DNA of 64,000 nucleotides from Poseidonibacter parvus (GTDB lineage Bacteria > Campylobacterota > Campylobacteria > Campylobacterales > Arcobacteraceae), in NCBI RefSeq assembly GCF_001956695.1, contig NZ_CP019070.1, forward strand, positions 1,178,001-1,242,000, read 5' to 3'. Numbering within the stretch: position 1 is the stretch's first letter; every line of letters starts with the position of its first letter. The translations under genes were made by a program, and so were the position numbers. Below are positions 29,101 through 36,651 of this stretch, piece by piece. The notes under the pieces are model-generated. The model made no database searches, was not told the origin of the DNA, and was given only the letters and a program-made list of their open reading frames with translations.

Positions 29101-29189
29101 TGCAACTTTAATTTTTTTATTTCTGTTGCATTTAAAATTAAACTAAGAAAGATAAATAATAGTAAAAATATTTTTTTAAATAAATTCAA
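26175..29189 (-). CDS. Diguanylate cyclase with three periplasmic binding-protein domains
   Basis: This 1004-residue protein has a signal/anchor (FLLLFIFLSLILNA), an NMT1/THI5-like binding domain (about 25-325, starting LQLQWKHQFEFAGFY), two SBP_bac_3-type domains (about 335-545 and 570-795), one TM helix (about 803-823), a short coiled coil and a GGDEF domain. GGDEF is intact (RWGGEEF) with an RKTD inhibitory site. The periplasm would thus be sampled by three modules that drive cyclic di-GMP synthesis. NMT1-type domains are best known for pyrimidine thiamine precursors, and an NMT1 transporter protein is encoded at 38954-39901. No transporter partner is nearby. Confidence 0.9.
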   Translation of the reverse strand: MNLFKKIFLLLFIFLSLILNATEIKKLKLQLQWKHQFEFAGFYAAKEKGFYKDIGVDLDFIEYKADDNIVSNVLNKKANFGVTYSSLIAEYINGKPVIFLANYLKQSPLVLVTQKKIKTLSDLKNKKVMGVSNNIDTIILKLMLQKAGVSLSNIDFIGTSFDTKKFINKEIDAMAVFTTNEIYKLDELGIKYNIFNPSLYGYENYDVNLFTSKEFLKNNTTLVKEFKEASNKGWKYALENKEEIVELILKKYNTQNKTKKELLFEAEQIEQLMLTKTYPIGQIDVARVEFLSKNFMQAELVSSMKDVDFKDFIFQSDDITLSNEEREFLNNNPVIKVYMDYSYPPYSFIKNDKLNGFSVEYADLLSKLLGVKFEYTKTMTWNSALENLKNKNIDMIGQMVNTKIRREFAIFSQDYYDYFTGIIVRKENSHLTSLSLLNNKTVGVVKGYLEEEILRKHYPNIKIKTYKDNHQVINALLNKEFDASIGIYEVIEYTINNMDLRNKLLSIPMRIEPVFRITKEAFGIRKDWTLLQSALNKTINLTKIQRDELEKKWLSKERHKEIIPFSKEEKEYLSTKKFISMCVDPNFLPYESIDTKSKYIGIGADIMNLVSKSIDKPIILIPSKTWKESLENIKNNKCDILPMATKTRSREAYMNFTKPYIIDSLAVATKTEQFFIKDSKALSNHNIGVINGYSTVELLKKSNPNINIVKVESAEEGLRKVQEGELFGYVDALSAIAYAIQKYGFVDLKVAGRLEFDQQLSLASKKEEALLNTIMQKTLNNIGDEKIRTIIGKWIAIQIEQSIDYKKIILITLFFVIVLSLVMHRNRTINKLNKKLDEKNKQLEELSIRDNLTKLFNRNKLDEVLSLEVNRANRYKTSFGIIMIDIDYFKKVNDVYGHQMGDVVLKEVANIIKSNSRKTDTVGRWGGEEFLVVCADTNLEGINQLANNIKKEIASYSFSINEQKTASFGIAVYKKNEDIYSLIKRADDALYKAKDNGRNRIEIL

Positions 29190-29257
29190 TTTAATCCTTT
29201 TAATAAGTTTACTCTTTTTATACTAAATTATAAAAAATAAAACATTTTCTAATCACA

Positions 29258-29276
29258 AAGGATAATAATTATCTTT
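29258..29276. promoter_or_regulatory. Fur/PerR-like palindrome upstream of peroxiredoxin
   Basis: AAGGATAAT-A-ATTATCTTT is a 19-base dyad with one mismatch; its core GATAATAATTATC is perfect. It resembles Fur/PerR family boxes. It lies 79 bases before the peroxiredoxin ATG, in the region between the divergent cyclase and peroxiredoxin genes. PerR control of peroxide defence genes is known in Campylobacter. Binding here is inferred, not shown. Confidence 0.5.
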
Positions 29277-29354
29277 AAATAAATATTGTTAATAAAACTT
29301 TAAGAATAAAATGGTAAACTTCCATCAATAATAAAAAATATCAAAGGAAAAAAA

Positions 29355-29951
29355 ATGTTAGTAACAAAAAAAGCTCCAGATTTCACAGCAACAGCTGTAT
29401 TAGCAGATGGTCAAATTGTAGAAGATTTTAATTTATATGAAAATATTGGTGAAAAGGGTGCAGTATTATTTTTCTGGCCTTTAGATTTTACATTTGTATG
29501 TCCTTCAGAAATCATTGCTTTTTCAAAAAGAGTTAAAGATTTTGAAGAAAGAGGTATTCAAGTAATAGGTTGTTCAGTAGATTCACAATTCTCTCATTTT
29601 GCATGGAGAGAAACACCTGTTGAAATGGGTGGAATTGGTAGAGTAGAGTTTCCAATGGTTGCAGATTTATCAAAACAAATTGCACGTGATTATGATGTAT
29701 TACTTAATGATGAAGTAGCTTTAAGAGGATCTTTTTTAATTGATTCAGATGGAACAGTTAGACATTCAACAATTAATGATTTACCACTTGGAAGAAACAT
29801 TGATGAAATGATTAGAATGGTTGATACAATGATTTTTACAAATGAAAATGGTGAAGTTTGTCCTGCAGGTTGGGCAAAAGGTGATGAAGGTATGAAAGCA
29901 TCAACTGAAGGTGTTGCTGAGTATTTAGCAAACAATGAAAATAATTTATAG
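29355..29951 (+). CDS. 2-Cys peroxiredoxin (AhpC/Prx type)
   Basis: This 198-residue thiol peroxidase reduces hydrogen peroxide and organic peroxides. The peroxidatic Cys is in FTFVCPSEI (about residue 49) and the resolving Cys is in GEVCPAGW (about residue 170). The sequence GCSVDSQFSHFAW and the GG-type loop (VEMGGIGRV) mark a typical 2-Cys Prx1/AhpC enzyme. The start has AAAGGAAAAAAA upstream. It is followed 25 bases later by trxB and then trxA, which supply electrons: NADPH to TrxB to TrxA to peroxiredoxin. A Fur/PerR-like box is upstream. Confidence 0.95.
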   Translation: MLVTKKAPDFTATAVLADGQIVEDFNLYENIGEKGAVLFFWPLDFTFVCPSEIIAFSKRVKDFEERGIQVIGCSVDSQFSHFAWRETPVEMGGIGRVEFPMVADLSKQIARDYDVLLNDEVALRGSFLIDSDGTVRHSTINDLPLGRNIDEMIRMVDTMIFTNENGEVCPAGWAKGDEGMKASTEGVAEYLANNENNL

Positions 29952-29976
29952 AATACACTTTTAAAAGGAATACATA

Positions 29977-30906
29977 ATGTTAGATTTAGCAATTATTGGA
30001 GGAGGACCTGCAGGATTAACAGCAGGTTTATATGCAACAAGAGGTGGTTTACAAAATGTAACTATGTTTGAAATGGGTATGCCAGGTGGTCAAATTACAG
30101 GGAGTTCAGAGATAGAAAATTATCCAGGACAAGGTAAGGTTATGACAGGTATGGAACTTATGGAAAACTGGCCAGCTCAAGCTTTAAAGTTTGGTTTAAA
30201 GCATGAAATGAATCAAGTTAAAACAGTAGTTAAAGATGGTGATATTTTTACTATTATTACAGCAGATGGAAAACAACAAGAGTCAAAATCTGTTTTATTA
30301 GCAACAGGTTCTGTTCCAAGACGTGCTGGATTTAAAGGTGAAAATGAATTCTTTGGTCGAGGAATTTCAACTTGTGCAACTTGTGATGGTTTTTTCTATA
30401 AAGGGAAAGAAGTAGCACTTATAGGTGGGGGTGATTCTGCTTTAGAAGAAGCCGTTTACCTTTCAAAGATTTGTTCAAAAGTTTATTTAGTTCATAGACG
30501 TGATACTTATAGAGCAGCTCCATCTACGATTGAGCATATGAAAGCTCGTGATAATATTGAAGAAGTTACAAATGTAGATGTAGAAGAAGTATATGGTGAT
30601 AATATGGGTGTAACTGGTCTAAAAGTTAAATCAAAAATTGATGGAACAATTAGAGACTTAAATGTACCTGGTGTATTTGTCTTTGTAGGTAGAGATGTAT
30701 TAAATGAACCATTTAAACAAGAAGATGGAACTTTCCTTTGTGATGTAAATGAGCAAGGTGAAATAATAGTTGACTTAAAAATGAGAACAAATGTTCCAGG
30801 AATTTATGCAGCTGGTGATGTAAGAATAGACGCTGCTAAACAAGTTGTATGTGCAGCAGGTGACGGTGCTACTGCTGCTGTAGATATTATTGAATACGTA
30901 GGATAA
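29977..30906 (+). CDS. trxB: Thioredoxin-disulfide reductase
   Basis: The 309-residue flavoenzyme transfers electrons from NADPH to thioredoxin. It has the FAD dinucleotide site IGGGPAGLTAGLYA at the N-terminus, the redox motif CATCDG (about residues 133-138), an NADPH site IGGGDSALEEA and the C-terminal FAD motif GIYAAGDVR. Length is normal. It lies between the peroxiredoxin gene and trxA in the same direction, with a terminator after it, so trxA may have its own promoter as well. Confidence 0.97.
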   Translation: MLDLAIIGGGPAGLTAGLYATRGGLQNVTMFEMGMPGGQITGSSEIENYPGQGKVMTGMELMENWPAQALKFGLKHEMNQVKTVVKDGDIFTIITADGKQQESKSVLLATGSVPRRAGFKGENEFFGRGISTCATCDGFFYKGKEVALIGGGDSALEEAVYLSKICSKVYLVHRRDTYRAAPSTIEHMKARDNIEEVTNVDVEEVYGDNMGVTGLKVKSKIDGTIRDLNVPGVFVFVGRDVLNEPFKQEDGTFLCDVNEQGEIIVDLKMRTNVPGIYAAGDVRIDAAKQVVCAAGDGATAAVDIIEYVG

Positions 30907-30930
30907 AAAGAGTTTTTAATAACTCTTTTT
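30905..30930 (+). terminator. Intrinsic terminator after trxB
   Basis: AAAAAGAGTT (30905-30914) and AACTCTTTTT (30921-30930) form a 10-bp stem with a six-base loop, ending in five T residues. It begins inside the trxB stop codon. Being AT-rich it may be only partial, allowing read-through to trxA. Confidence 0.65.
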
Positions 30931-31028
30931 AGGATTTGCTTCTTTAAATTGAATTTATTTTCATTAGAATAAGAAGCTAACATAAGTAAAGTCTCATAAA
31001 AATAGGGACTATTTTAAGGAATAAAATA

Positions 31029-31355
31029 ATGAGTAAATATATAGAATTAACAAATGAAAATTTTGATGCAACTGTAAAAGAAGGTGTATCACTAGTAGAC
31101 TTCTGGGCTCCATGGTGTGGACCTTGTAAAATGATATCTCCAATTATTGATCAACTTGCAGTTGATTTTGATGGAAAAGCAAATATTTGTAAAGTAAATG
31201 CAGATGAACAACAAGACTTAACAGTTAAATATGGTGTAAGATCAATACCAACAATTATTTTTATTAAAAATGGTGAAGTAATAGATCAAGTAATTGGTAC
31301 ATCTGCTAATAAAGAAGTTCTTACAGAAAAGATTAATTCATTAATTAATAAATAA
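31029..31355 (+). CDS. trxA: Thioredoxin
   Basis: This 108-residue thioredoxin carries the classic active site WCGPCK (about residues 29-34), the cis-proline loop SIPTII, and a normal length for the family. It reduces disulfides in the cytoplasm, including peroxiredoxin. TrxB, encoded upstream, re-reduces it. The order peroxiredoxin-trxB-trxA forms a complete peroxide-reducing chain. A ribosome site (TAAGGAATAAA) precedes the ATG. Confidence 0.97.
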   Translation: MSKYIELTNENFDATVKEGVSLVDFWAPWCGPCKMISPIIDQLAVDFDGKANICKVNADEQQDLTVKYGVRSIPTIIFIKNGEVIDQVIGTSANKEVLTEKINSLINK

Positions 31356-31388
31356 TTATTTTAATAATTGAAATTCATAGTAGTTTTT

Positions 31389-31461
31389 ATATAATGAAGT
31401 TTAACTGAAACAAATGTAATTTCTTTTTTTAGTGATATACATTTTTAACACTTCATTATAT
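31389..31461. repeat. Nested inverted repeat between convergent genes
   Basis: A perfect 12-base inverted repeat (31389-31400 with 31450-31461) encloses a second 7-base repeat (AAATGTA at 31412-31418 with TACATTT at 31438-31444). It sits between convergent trxA and the chemoreceptor gene, where a bidirectional terminator would be expected. The span (73 bases) and internal loops are larger than in usual terminators. Confidence 0.55.
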
Positions 31462-31480
31462 GCTAATGATATTAATTGTT

Positions 31481-32344
31481 CTATTTTTCTAAATTTGAAA
31501 TAAGTGCTTGCCCTAATTGAATATTTGTCTGTGAACCGTTTATAGCTTTTCTAGTATCTTCAACTACATTATGGATTTTATTTTTAATTGTATCTGAGCT
31601 TTGTAATTGTTGGTTTACATTACATAATATTGTATTAGAATTTTCACTATTCTGATTTGCTACTTCAATAAGATTTTTAAGTTTTAATATAGCATCTTTA
31701 GAAATTTCTACACTATTTTTTACTAAAACTTGAATATCTTCATTTTTATTTGTTACTGAACTTGTCATTTTTTTGATGTTATCTATTTCATTTCCAATAT
31801 TTAGTGTGGATTCTTTTGATGAAGCAGCTAGTTTTTTAACTTCAGTTGCAACAATAGCAAAACCTCTTCCAAACTCTTTTGCTTTAGATGCTTCAATAGC
31901 AGCATTTATAGCTAATAGATTTGTTTGCATTGATATTTTATCGTTCACTTTTACTAAATCTGTAATTGAATTGTTTTTTTCATTTAACTCTTCAATTGTA
32001 TATGAAAACTCGTCTATGGCTTTTGACATATTATTAATTAGGTCAAATAGTTCTTGAACTAAAGTTATAACACTTGTACTTTCTTGTGATGCTAATTTTG
32101 CAGAATTTAAAGAATCATCGGACATAGTTTGTATTTCATTTGAATGATTAATAAAAATATTTACTAACTGCTCAATATTTTCAACTTCAGATAATCTTGT
32201 TTTTGAAGCACTATTTACTTTTATTGCATTGTTTGTTATATTTTGAGCTATATTTAATGACTCATTTAAATTTAATTTGTCAAAAAGTTCTGCTTTTCGT
32301 TTTAATTCTTGTAACTCTTCTGATTCTATTTCTTCAATTGACAC
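31481..32344 (-). CDS. Soluble methyl-accepting chemotaxis signalling protein without sensor domain
   Basis: The 287-residue protein consists almost only of a chemoreceptor coiled coil. The hairpin tip is clear: [20 protein letters not shown] then [14 protein letters not shown] (about residues 140-175), which contacts CheA and CheW. There is no membrane helix, HAMP or recognisable ligand domain. The first ~50 residues are a short acidic helix. It therefore may bind another sensor or form a cytoplasmic array. The nrtS gene lies directly upstream (26-base gap) and may be co-transcribed. Confidence 0.85.
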   Translation of the reverse strand: MSIEEIESEELQELKRKAELFDKLNLNESLNIAQNITNNAIKVNSASKTRLSEVENIEQLVNIFINHSNEIQTMSDDSLNSAKLASQESTSVITLVQELFDLINNMSKAIDEFSYTIEELNEKNNSITDLVKVNDKISMQTNLLAINAAIEASKAKEFGRGFAIVATEVKKLAASSKESTLNIGNEIDNIKKMTSSVTNKNEDIQVLVKNSVEISKDAILKLKNLIEVANQNSENSNTILCNVNQQLQSSDTIKNKIHNVVEDTRKAINGSQTNIQLGQALISNLEK

Positions 32345-32370
32345 TTTTTATCCTTGCTTTAGCTTATTTT

Positions 32371-32616
32371 TCATTGCTTTTTCTCAACATGCAAATTCAA
32401 TTTCATTGTAATTGCTGTATACATTGATACACTAAAAGGAACAATAAATGTTAAAAAAAATTTGTAATAGTTTATATCTTCAAAGGCTAAGATAAATATC
32501 TTTTCACCTTGATTAATTAGATTTAGAACAATTCCAACAAACAAAGCAATCTTTATGGCTTTTAATAATAGTGTTTTATTAGAAGCAATAGAAATTATTA
32601 GTTGTAGTTTATTCAA
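32371..32616 (-). CDS. nrtS: NrtS-type small membrane protein (nitrate/nitrite transport)
   Basis: The 81-residue protein has two membrane helices, KAIKIALFVGIVLNLINQGE and KFFLTFIVPFSVSMYTAI. The pairing of LINQGE with FIVPFSVSMYTA is the signature I recall for the NrtS family, small proteins reported in nitrate/nitrite uptake. No nitrate reductase or regulator is nearby. Its neighbour is a sensor-less chemoreceptor on the same strand. The family call is good; the transport role is from the family only. Confidence 0.72.
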   Translation of the reverse strand: MNKLQLIISIASNKTLLLKAIKIALFVGIVLNLINQGEKIFILAFEDINYYKFFLTFIVPFSVSMYTAITMKLNLHVEKKQ

Positions 32617-32719
32617 AATGTATCCTATTTTTTTAGTTGTTAGAGTATATCATAAAAATTATTTAGTACTTGTTTAGAACATTTTTGTAGTTTTTAATTA
32701 AATATTTGAATTTAGAAAA

Positions 32720-32795
32720 TGGAGGAGCTAGTCGGACTCGAACCAACGCATACCGGATTTGCAATCCGGGGCATTACCAGCTTTGCTATAGCTCC
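32720..32795 (-). tRNA. tRNA-Cys (GCA)
   Basis: On the minus strand the gene runs from 32795 to 32720 with acceptor stem GGAGCTA/TAGCTCC, anticodon loop TTGCAAA (GCA), T arm GTTCGAGTC and encoded CCA. The discriminator base is U, an identity element for Cys. It is the last of three tandem tRNA genes. Confidence 0.95.
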
Positions 32796-32851
32796 AATGT
32801 TAGATAAATCATTTTTATATTGGAAAGAAAATGATTAGTTGTAAATAAAAG

Positions 32852-32940
32852 TGGCAGAGAGCAAGGGATTCGAACCCTCGGAGGCGTGAACCTCGCCGGT
32901 TTTCAAAACCGGTCCATTCGACCAACTCTGGCAACTCTCT
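32852..32940 (-). tRNA. tRNA-Ser (TGA)
   Basis: On the minus strand, acceptor AGAGAGT pairs with GCTCTCT (last pair T-G), the anticodon stem CCGGT/ACCGG encloses a loop with TGA, and a long variable arm (GCGAGG...CCTCCG region) marks a class II serine tRNA. The T loop GTTCGAATC and encoded CCA are present. It is the middle of the Leu-Ser-Cys cluster. Confidence 0.95.
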
Positions 32941-32954
32941 ACTTTTATAATTAG

Positions 32955-33041
32955 TGGTGCGAATGGTCGGAATTGAACCGACACTCCGAAACCGGAATTG
33001 GATTTTAAGTCCAACGCGTCTACCTATTCCGCCACACTCGC
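32955..33041 (-). tRNA. tRNA-Leu (TAA)
   Basis: On the minus strand, acceptor GCGAGTG pairs with CATTCGC, the anticodon loop CTTAAAA gives TAA, and a class II variable arm and T loop GGTTCAATTCC are visible, with encoded CCA. It is the first gene of the cluster. Confidence 0.95.
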
Positions 33042-33089
33042 ACTATTTGGTAGAATCTAAAAAACTGATGTTTCTTAAATTGGAGTGGG

Positions 33090-33095
33090 ATTATA
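33090..33095 (-). promoter_or_regulatory. Putative -10 element of the tRNA cluster
   Basis: On the minus strand TATAAT lies about 49 bases before tRNA-Leu and is followed by the C-rich stretch CCCACTCC, a discriminator typical of stable-RNA promoters. A -35 hexamer is not clear, as is common for sigma70 promoters in this phylum. Confidence 0.45.
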
Positions 33096-33243
33096 ATAAA
33101 ATAAACTTTAAAATTAACTTTAAAAACAACTATTTTCTTGCAAATTTCTAAAAAAATCAATTTATTATGTAAAGTAGGGTATAATCTTTATAATTAATCT
33201 ACAAATAATACAAAAATCAAGAACAAATTATAAGGTACAATAT

Positions 33244-34533
33244 ATGTCATTTTCAAACTTAGGATTAAGTGATCCTATTTTAAAAGCTATTAAAGAGCAA
33301 GGTTATACAGAACCAACTCCAATTCAGAAGCAATCAATTCCAATTATTTTAACAAAAAAAGATGTTTTAGCAGGTGCACAAACAGGTACAGGTAAAACAG
33401 CTGGTTTTACACTTCCTTTATTACAAAGAATGAGAGAGCGAAAAACAAAAGGTAAGCCTTATGTTAGAGCACTTATCTTAACGCCCACTAGAGAACTTGC
33501 AGCACAAGTAGGCGAAAGTGTAAGTACTTATGGAAAGTATCTTCCTTTTAAATCAGCAGTTATTTTTGGTGGAGTTGGTATTAATCCTCAAAAAGCAGCA
33601 ATTAGAAAAGGTTTAGATATTTTAACAGCAACTCCTGGACGACTTTTAGACTTAGTTAACCAAGATTGTTTAGACTTAAGTAGAGTTGAGTTCTTTGTTC
33701 TTGATGAAGCTGATAGAATGCTTGATATGGGCTTTATTCACGATATTAAAAAAGTATTAGCACTTTTACCAAAACATAGACAAAATTTACTTTTTTCTGC
33801 AACTTTTTCAGATGAAATAAAAAAATTAGCAGATGGACTTCTTAATAAACCAACTTTAATAGAAGTTGCAAGAAGAAACACTTCTTCAGAAATTGTGTCA
33901 CAAGTAATCCACAGTGTTGATAAAAGTAGAAAAAGAGAGCTTTTATCTACAATTATTATAAAAGGTAAATGGAAACAAGTTTTAGTATTTACAAGAACAA
34001 AGCATGGAGCAAATAGACTAGCAGAACAACTTGGAAAAGATGGAATCTCTGCAGCTGCAATTCATGGTGGAAAATCACAAGGTGCAAGAACAAGAGCTTT
34101 AGCTAATTTTAAATCATCTGAAATTAAAGTATTAGTAGCAACTGATATTGCAGCTAGAGGTATTGATATAGACCAACTGCCTCATGTAGTAAATTATGAG
34201 TTACCAAATATCGCAGAAGATTATGTTCACAGAATTGGAAGAACTGGTCGAGCAGGAAACGAAGGTGAAGCTATTTCTTTAGTTTGTATTGATGAATTAG
34301 GTCTTTTAAAAGATATTGAAAAACTAATTAAAAAAACAATTAAAAACGTCCCAATTGAAGGCTTTGAAGTAGACCCACGAATTAAAGCAGAACCAATTCA
34401 AAAGAAAAAAACTCCAAGAGGTTCTAATGGTTCTAATTCAGGCAATAGAAATAATTCAAATAGAAGAAAACCAGAAAGCAAGAAAAACAATCCAAGAAGA
34501 AATCCAAGAGCAAATACTAAAAGACCGAGTTAA
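33244..34533 (+). CDS. rhlE: DEAD-box ATP-dependent RNA helicase, RhlE type
   Basis: This 429-residue helicase has the Q motif with [10 protein letters not shown], Walker [11 protein letters not shown], motif Ia [12 protein letters not shown] ([13 protein letters not shown]), SAT (FSATF) and the C-terminal motifs [14 protein letters not shown] and [10 protein letters not shown]. The C-terminus is a basic Asn/Arg/Lys-rich tail (about residues 385-429), typical of RhlE-like RNA-remodelling helicases in RNA decay or ribosome assembly. It is followed by an epimerase-like gene after three bases. Confidence 0.92.
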   Translation: MSFSNLGLSDPILKAIKEQGYTEPTPIQKQSIPIILTKKDVLAGAQTGTGKTAGFTLPLLQRMRERKTKGKPYVRALILTPTRELAAQVGESVSTYGKYLPFKSAVIFGGVGINPQKAAIRKGLDILTATPGRLLDLVNQDCLDLSRVEFFVLDEADRMLDMGFIHDIKKVLALLPKHRQNLLFSATFSDEIKKLADGLLNKPTLIEVARRNTSSEIVSQVIHSVDKSRKRELLSTIIIKGKWKQVLVFTRTKHGANRLAEQLGKDGISAAAIHGGKSQGARTRALANFKSSEIKVLVATDIAARGIDIDQLPHVVNYELPNIAEDYVHRIGRTGRAGNEGEAISLVCIDELGLLKDIEKLIKKTIKNVPIEGFEVDPRIKAEPIQKKKTPRGSNGSNSGNRNNSNRRKPESKKNNPRRNPRANTKRPS

Positions 34534-34536
34534 AAA

Positions 34537-35430
34537 ATGATTTATAGTTTAGAAAATAGTGAAATAAAAATTGAAGTAAATAGCTTTGGAGCTGAACTTA
34601 AAAGCTTAGTGTTATTAGAAGATAAGCTTGAGTATTTATGGCAGGGAAATCCTGATTTCTGGAATAGAAGCTCACCTGTATTATTTCCAATTGTTGGAAA
34701 ACTATTAGATAATACTTATACTTTTAATAATAAACAATATTCAATGTCTCAGCACGGTTTTGCAAGAGATAAAGAGTTTTTACTTGTAAAGCAAAATAAA
34801 AACTCTTTAAAGTTTTTATTAAAAAGTGATGATAAAAGTTTCGAAATCTATCCTTTTTCTTTTGAGTTATATATTAGCTATGAAATTAAGGACAAAAAAC
34901 TAAAAGTATCTTATGATGTTTTAAATAAATCAGAAGACAAAATGTACTTCTCAATTGGCGCTCATCCAGCTTTTAATTGGCCTCTAACACAAGATAAAAA
35001 TGATTGCCAAGAAGATTATTACTTTGAGTTTGAAGCTTTAGAAGATGATACTTTACAAAGATTACCATTATTAGAAAATGGAATTTCATCTAAAAAAGAA
35101 GATGTAATAATAGAAAATAAAAAACTAGCAATTTCAAAAAACACTTTTACAAAAGATGCTTTGATTTTCAAAACAGAAAGTAAAACTAATAAGCTAAATA
35201 CAATAAAACTAAAAAATAGTAAAAATGATAAATTTATACAAATGGATTTTGAAGGCTTTTCACATTTAGGACTTTGGTCAAAACCAAGTGGTGCACCTTT
35301 TGTTTGTATTGAACCTTGGCATGGAATTGCTGATTTTATTGAACATAATCAAAAACTTGAAGATAAAGAAGGAATAATCAAACTAGAAAAAGATGATACT
35401 TTTTCTAGTTCTTATTTTATTAGTATTTAA
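34537..35430 (+). CDS. Aldose 1-epimerase family protein
   Basis: The 297-residue protein belongs to the galactose mutarotase-like superfamily: EYLWQGNPDFWNRSSPVLFPIVGKL, SQHGFARDKEF, a catalytic-type His in IGAHPAFNWPL and the late FVCIEPWHGIADF. It resembles the LacX/YeaD side of the family, which interconverts sugar anomers or sugar phosphates. The substrate is unknown. It sits three bases after the helicase gene and converges with the Nramp-like gene. Confidence 0.85.
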   Translation: MIYSLENSEIKIEVNSFGAELKSLVLLEDKLEYLWQGNPDFWNRSSPVLFPIVGKLLDNTYTFNNKQYSMSQHGFARDKEFLLVKQNKNSLKFLLKSDDKSFEIYPFSFELYISYEIKDKKLKVSYDVLNKSEDKMYFSIGAHPAFNWPLTQDKNDCQEDYYFEFEALEDDTLQRLPLLENGISSKKEDVIIENKKLAISKNTFTKDALIFKTESKTNKLNTIKLKNSKNDKFIQMDFEGFSHLGLWSKPSGAPFVCIEPWHGIADFIEHNQKLEDKEGIIKLEKDDTFSSSYFISI

Positions 35431-35432
35431 TT

Positions 35433-36641
35433 TTAAAAAAATATAAAATAAACTACTACCATTGAAGCTAAGTATATTAAACCTAAAAGAGCTAATAGTG
35501 TAAGCCAAGTAGGTTTTTCATACTGCTTTGATAAACTATAATTTAAATATGCAAATACAGGTGCTGAAATAAATGAAGCTGTCATTGCAAATGGTATCAT
35601 TTTCCCAATTGAACTGCTGAAAAATTGTATTACAATAAATGCAACACTAGTTGTAAAAAGCATAGAGTATTGTAAGGCTTTATGTGAAAAAACTTGGGCA
35701 GTTTTATCTTTTAATAAAACAATACTTTGATGATTACATCTAGAATATCCATCAACAGCAACAATAGTAGTTCCATATAAACAAATAAAAGCTATAAAAG
35801 TAATAAAGCCTCTTGTCCACTCTCCAATACTAGTAGCATACATATCAATAAATTGATTGATAAACTTTCCACCACTTAATGGCGTTATATCTTGTCCATA
35901 TTGAACTAATGCACCCAAAGACATAAACATCAAAGCTAAAACAATAGTTATTAAATAACTGCTATTAAAATCAATCAGTCTTCTTCTCTTATACTCAGGA
36001 TTTAATTTGTTTTTCTCAACAACCCAAATAGAAGCAGAAACACTAAGCTCCATAGGTGAGGGCATCCAACCCATAAGTGCTATTAAAAAAGGAATTGCTG
36101 CTATTTGAAATGCATTTGGTTCTATAAAATCAACTTTTGCTTGCATATTTGTTTGAGTAAAGGCTAAAATTAAAGCTATGATAGTCACTACACTTAAAAA
36201 TAGCATAATGATTTTAGAAACACTATCTAAGGCTTTATATTGTTTATAATAAAGTATAAACAAATATGTAAGAAGTATAAATATACTATAAACTTGCAGT
36301 GATAAATCAAGTGGTATTAGCATTTTTAATAAAACTGCACTAAGTAGTGTTCCACCTGCAACATTCACAACTGTAGCAAAGGCATTAAAAACTAGAAAAA
36401 CCCATAAATAAGCATTTCCTTTTTCACTATAACCTTGAAGTAAAGTTTTATTATGAATAGTACTATAATCAAAAGCAAATCTATAAAATGGGTATTTTAA
36501 TAAATTTACTACAATAATAAATAAAGCTAATTGATATCCATAATAAGCTCCCGCTTGTGTAGAAGCAATAATATGCGATCCCCCAACAGCTGACGAAGCC
36601 ATAATAATCCCAGGCCCAAAATTCTTTAAAAATTCTTTCAC
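35433..36641 (-). CDS. Divergent Nramp-family transporter, last gene of thiamine operon
   Basis: The 402-residue protein has about 11 membrane helices and Nramp-like spacing (GPGIIMASSAVGGSHIIASTQAGAYYG at the start, WMPSPMELSVSASIW in the middle). The canonical metal-binding motifs are absent: TM1 has VGGSH where DPGN is expected, and TM6 has MPSPME instead of MPHN. It is thus unlikely to carry Mn/Fe in the standard way. It begins ten bases after thiE in the TPP-riboswitch operon, so a role in thiamine-related uptake is plausible. This is inference; divergent metal transport remains possible. Confidence 0.75.
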   Translation of the reverse strand: MKEFLKNFGPGIIMASSAVGGSHIIASTQAGAYYGYQLALFIIVVNLLKYPFYRFAFDYSTIHNKTLLQGYSEKGNAYLWVFLVFNAFATVVNVAGGTLLSAVLLKMLIPLDLSLQVYSIFILLTYLFILYYKQYKALDSVSKIIMLFLSVVTIIALILAFTQTNMQAKVDFIEPNAFQIAAIPFLIALMGWMPSPMELSVSASIWVVEKNKLNPEYKRRRLIDFNSSYLITIVLALMFMSLGALVQYGQDITPLSGGKFINQFIDMYATSIGEWTRGFITFIAFICLYGTTIVAVDGYSRCNHQSIVLLKDKTAQVFSHKALQYSMLFTTSVAFIVIQFFSSSIGKMIPFAMTASFISAPVFAYLNYSLSKQYEKPTWLTLLALLGLIYLASMVVVYFIFF

Positions 36642-36651
36642 TTTATACCTT

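Noticed and set aside
31389-31461. Inverted repeat as the ends of a mobile element
   Set aside because: No second copy was noticed in the window and no transposase is nearby; it is kept as a repeat only.
32954-33151. Open frame across tRNA-Leu (MVRMVGIEPTLRN...)
   Set aside because: This is the well-known spurious translation of the antisense strand of a tRNA-Leu gene; the tRNA is certain.
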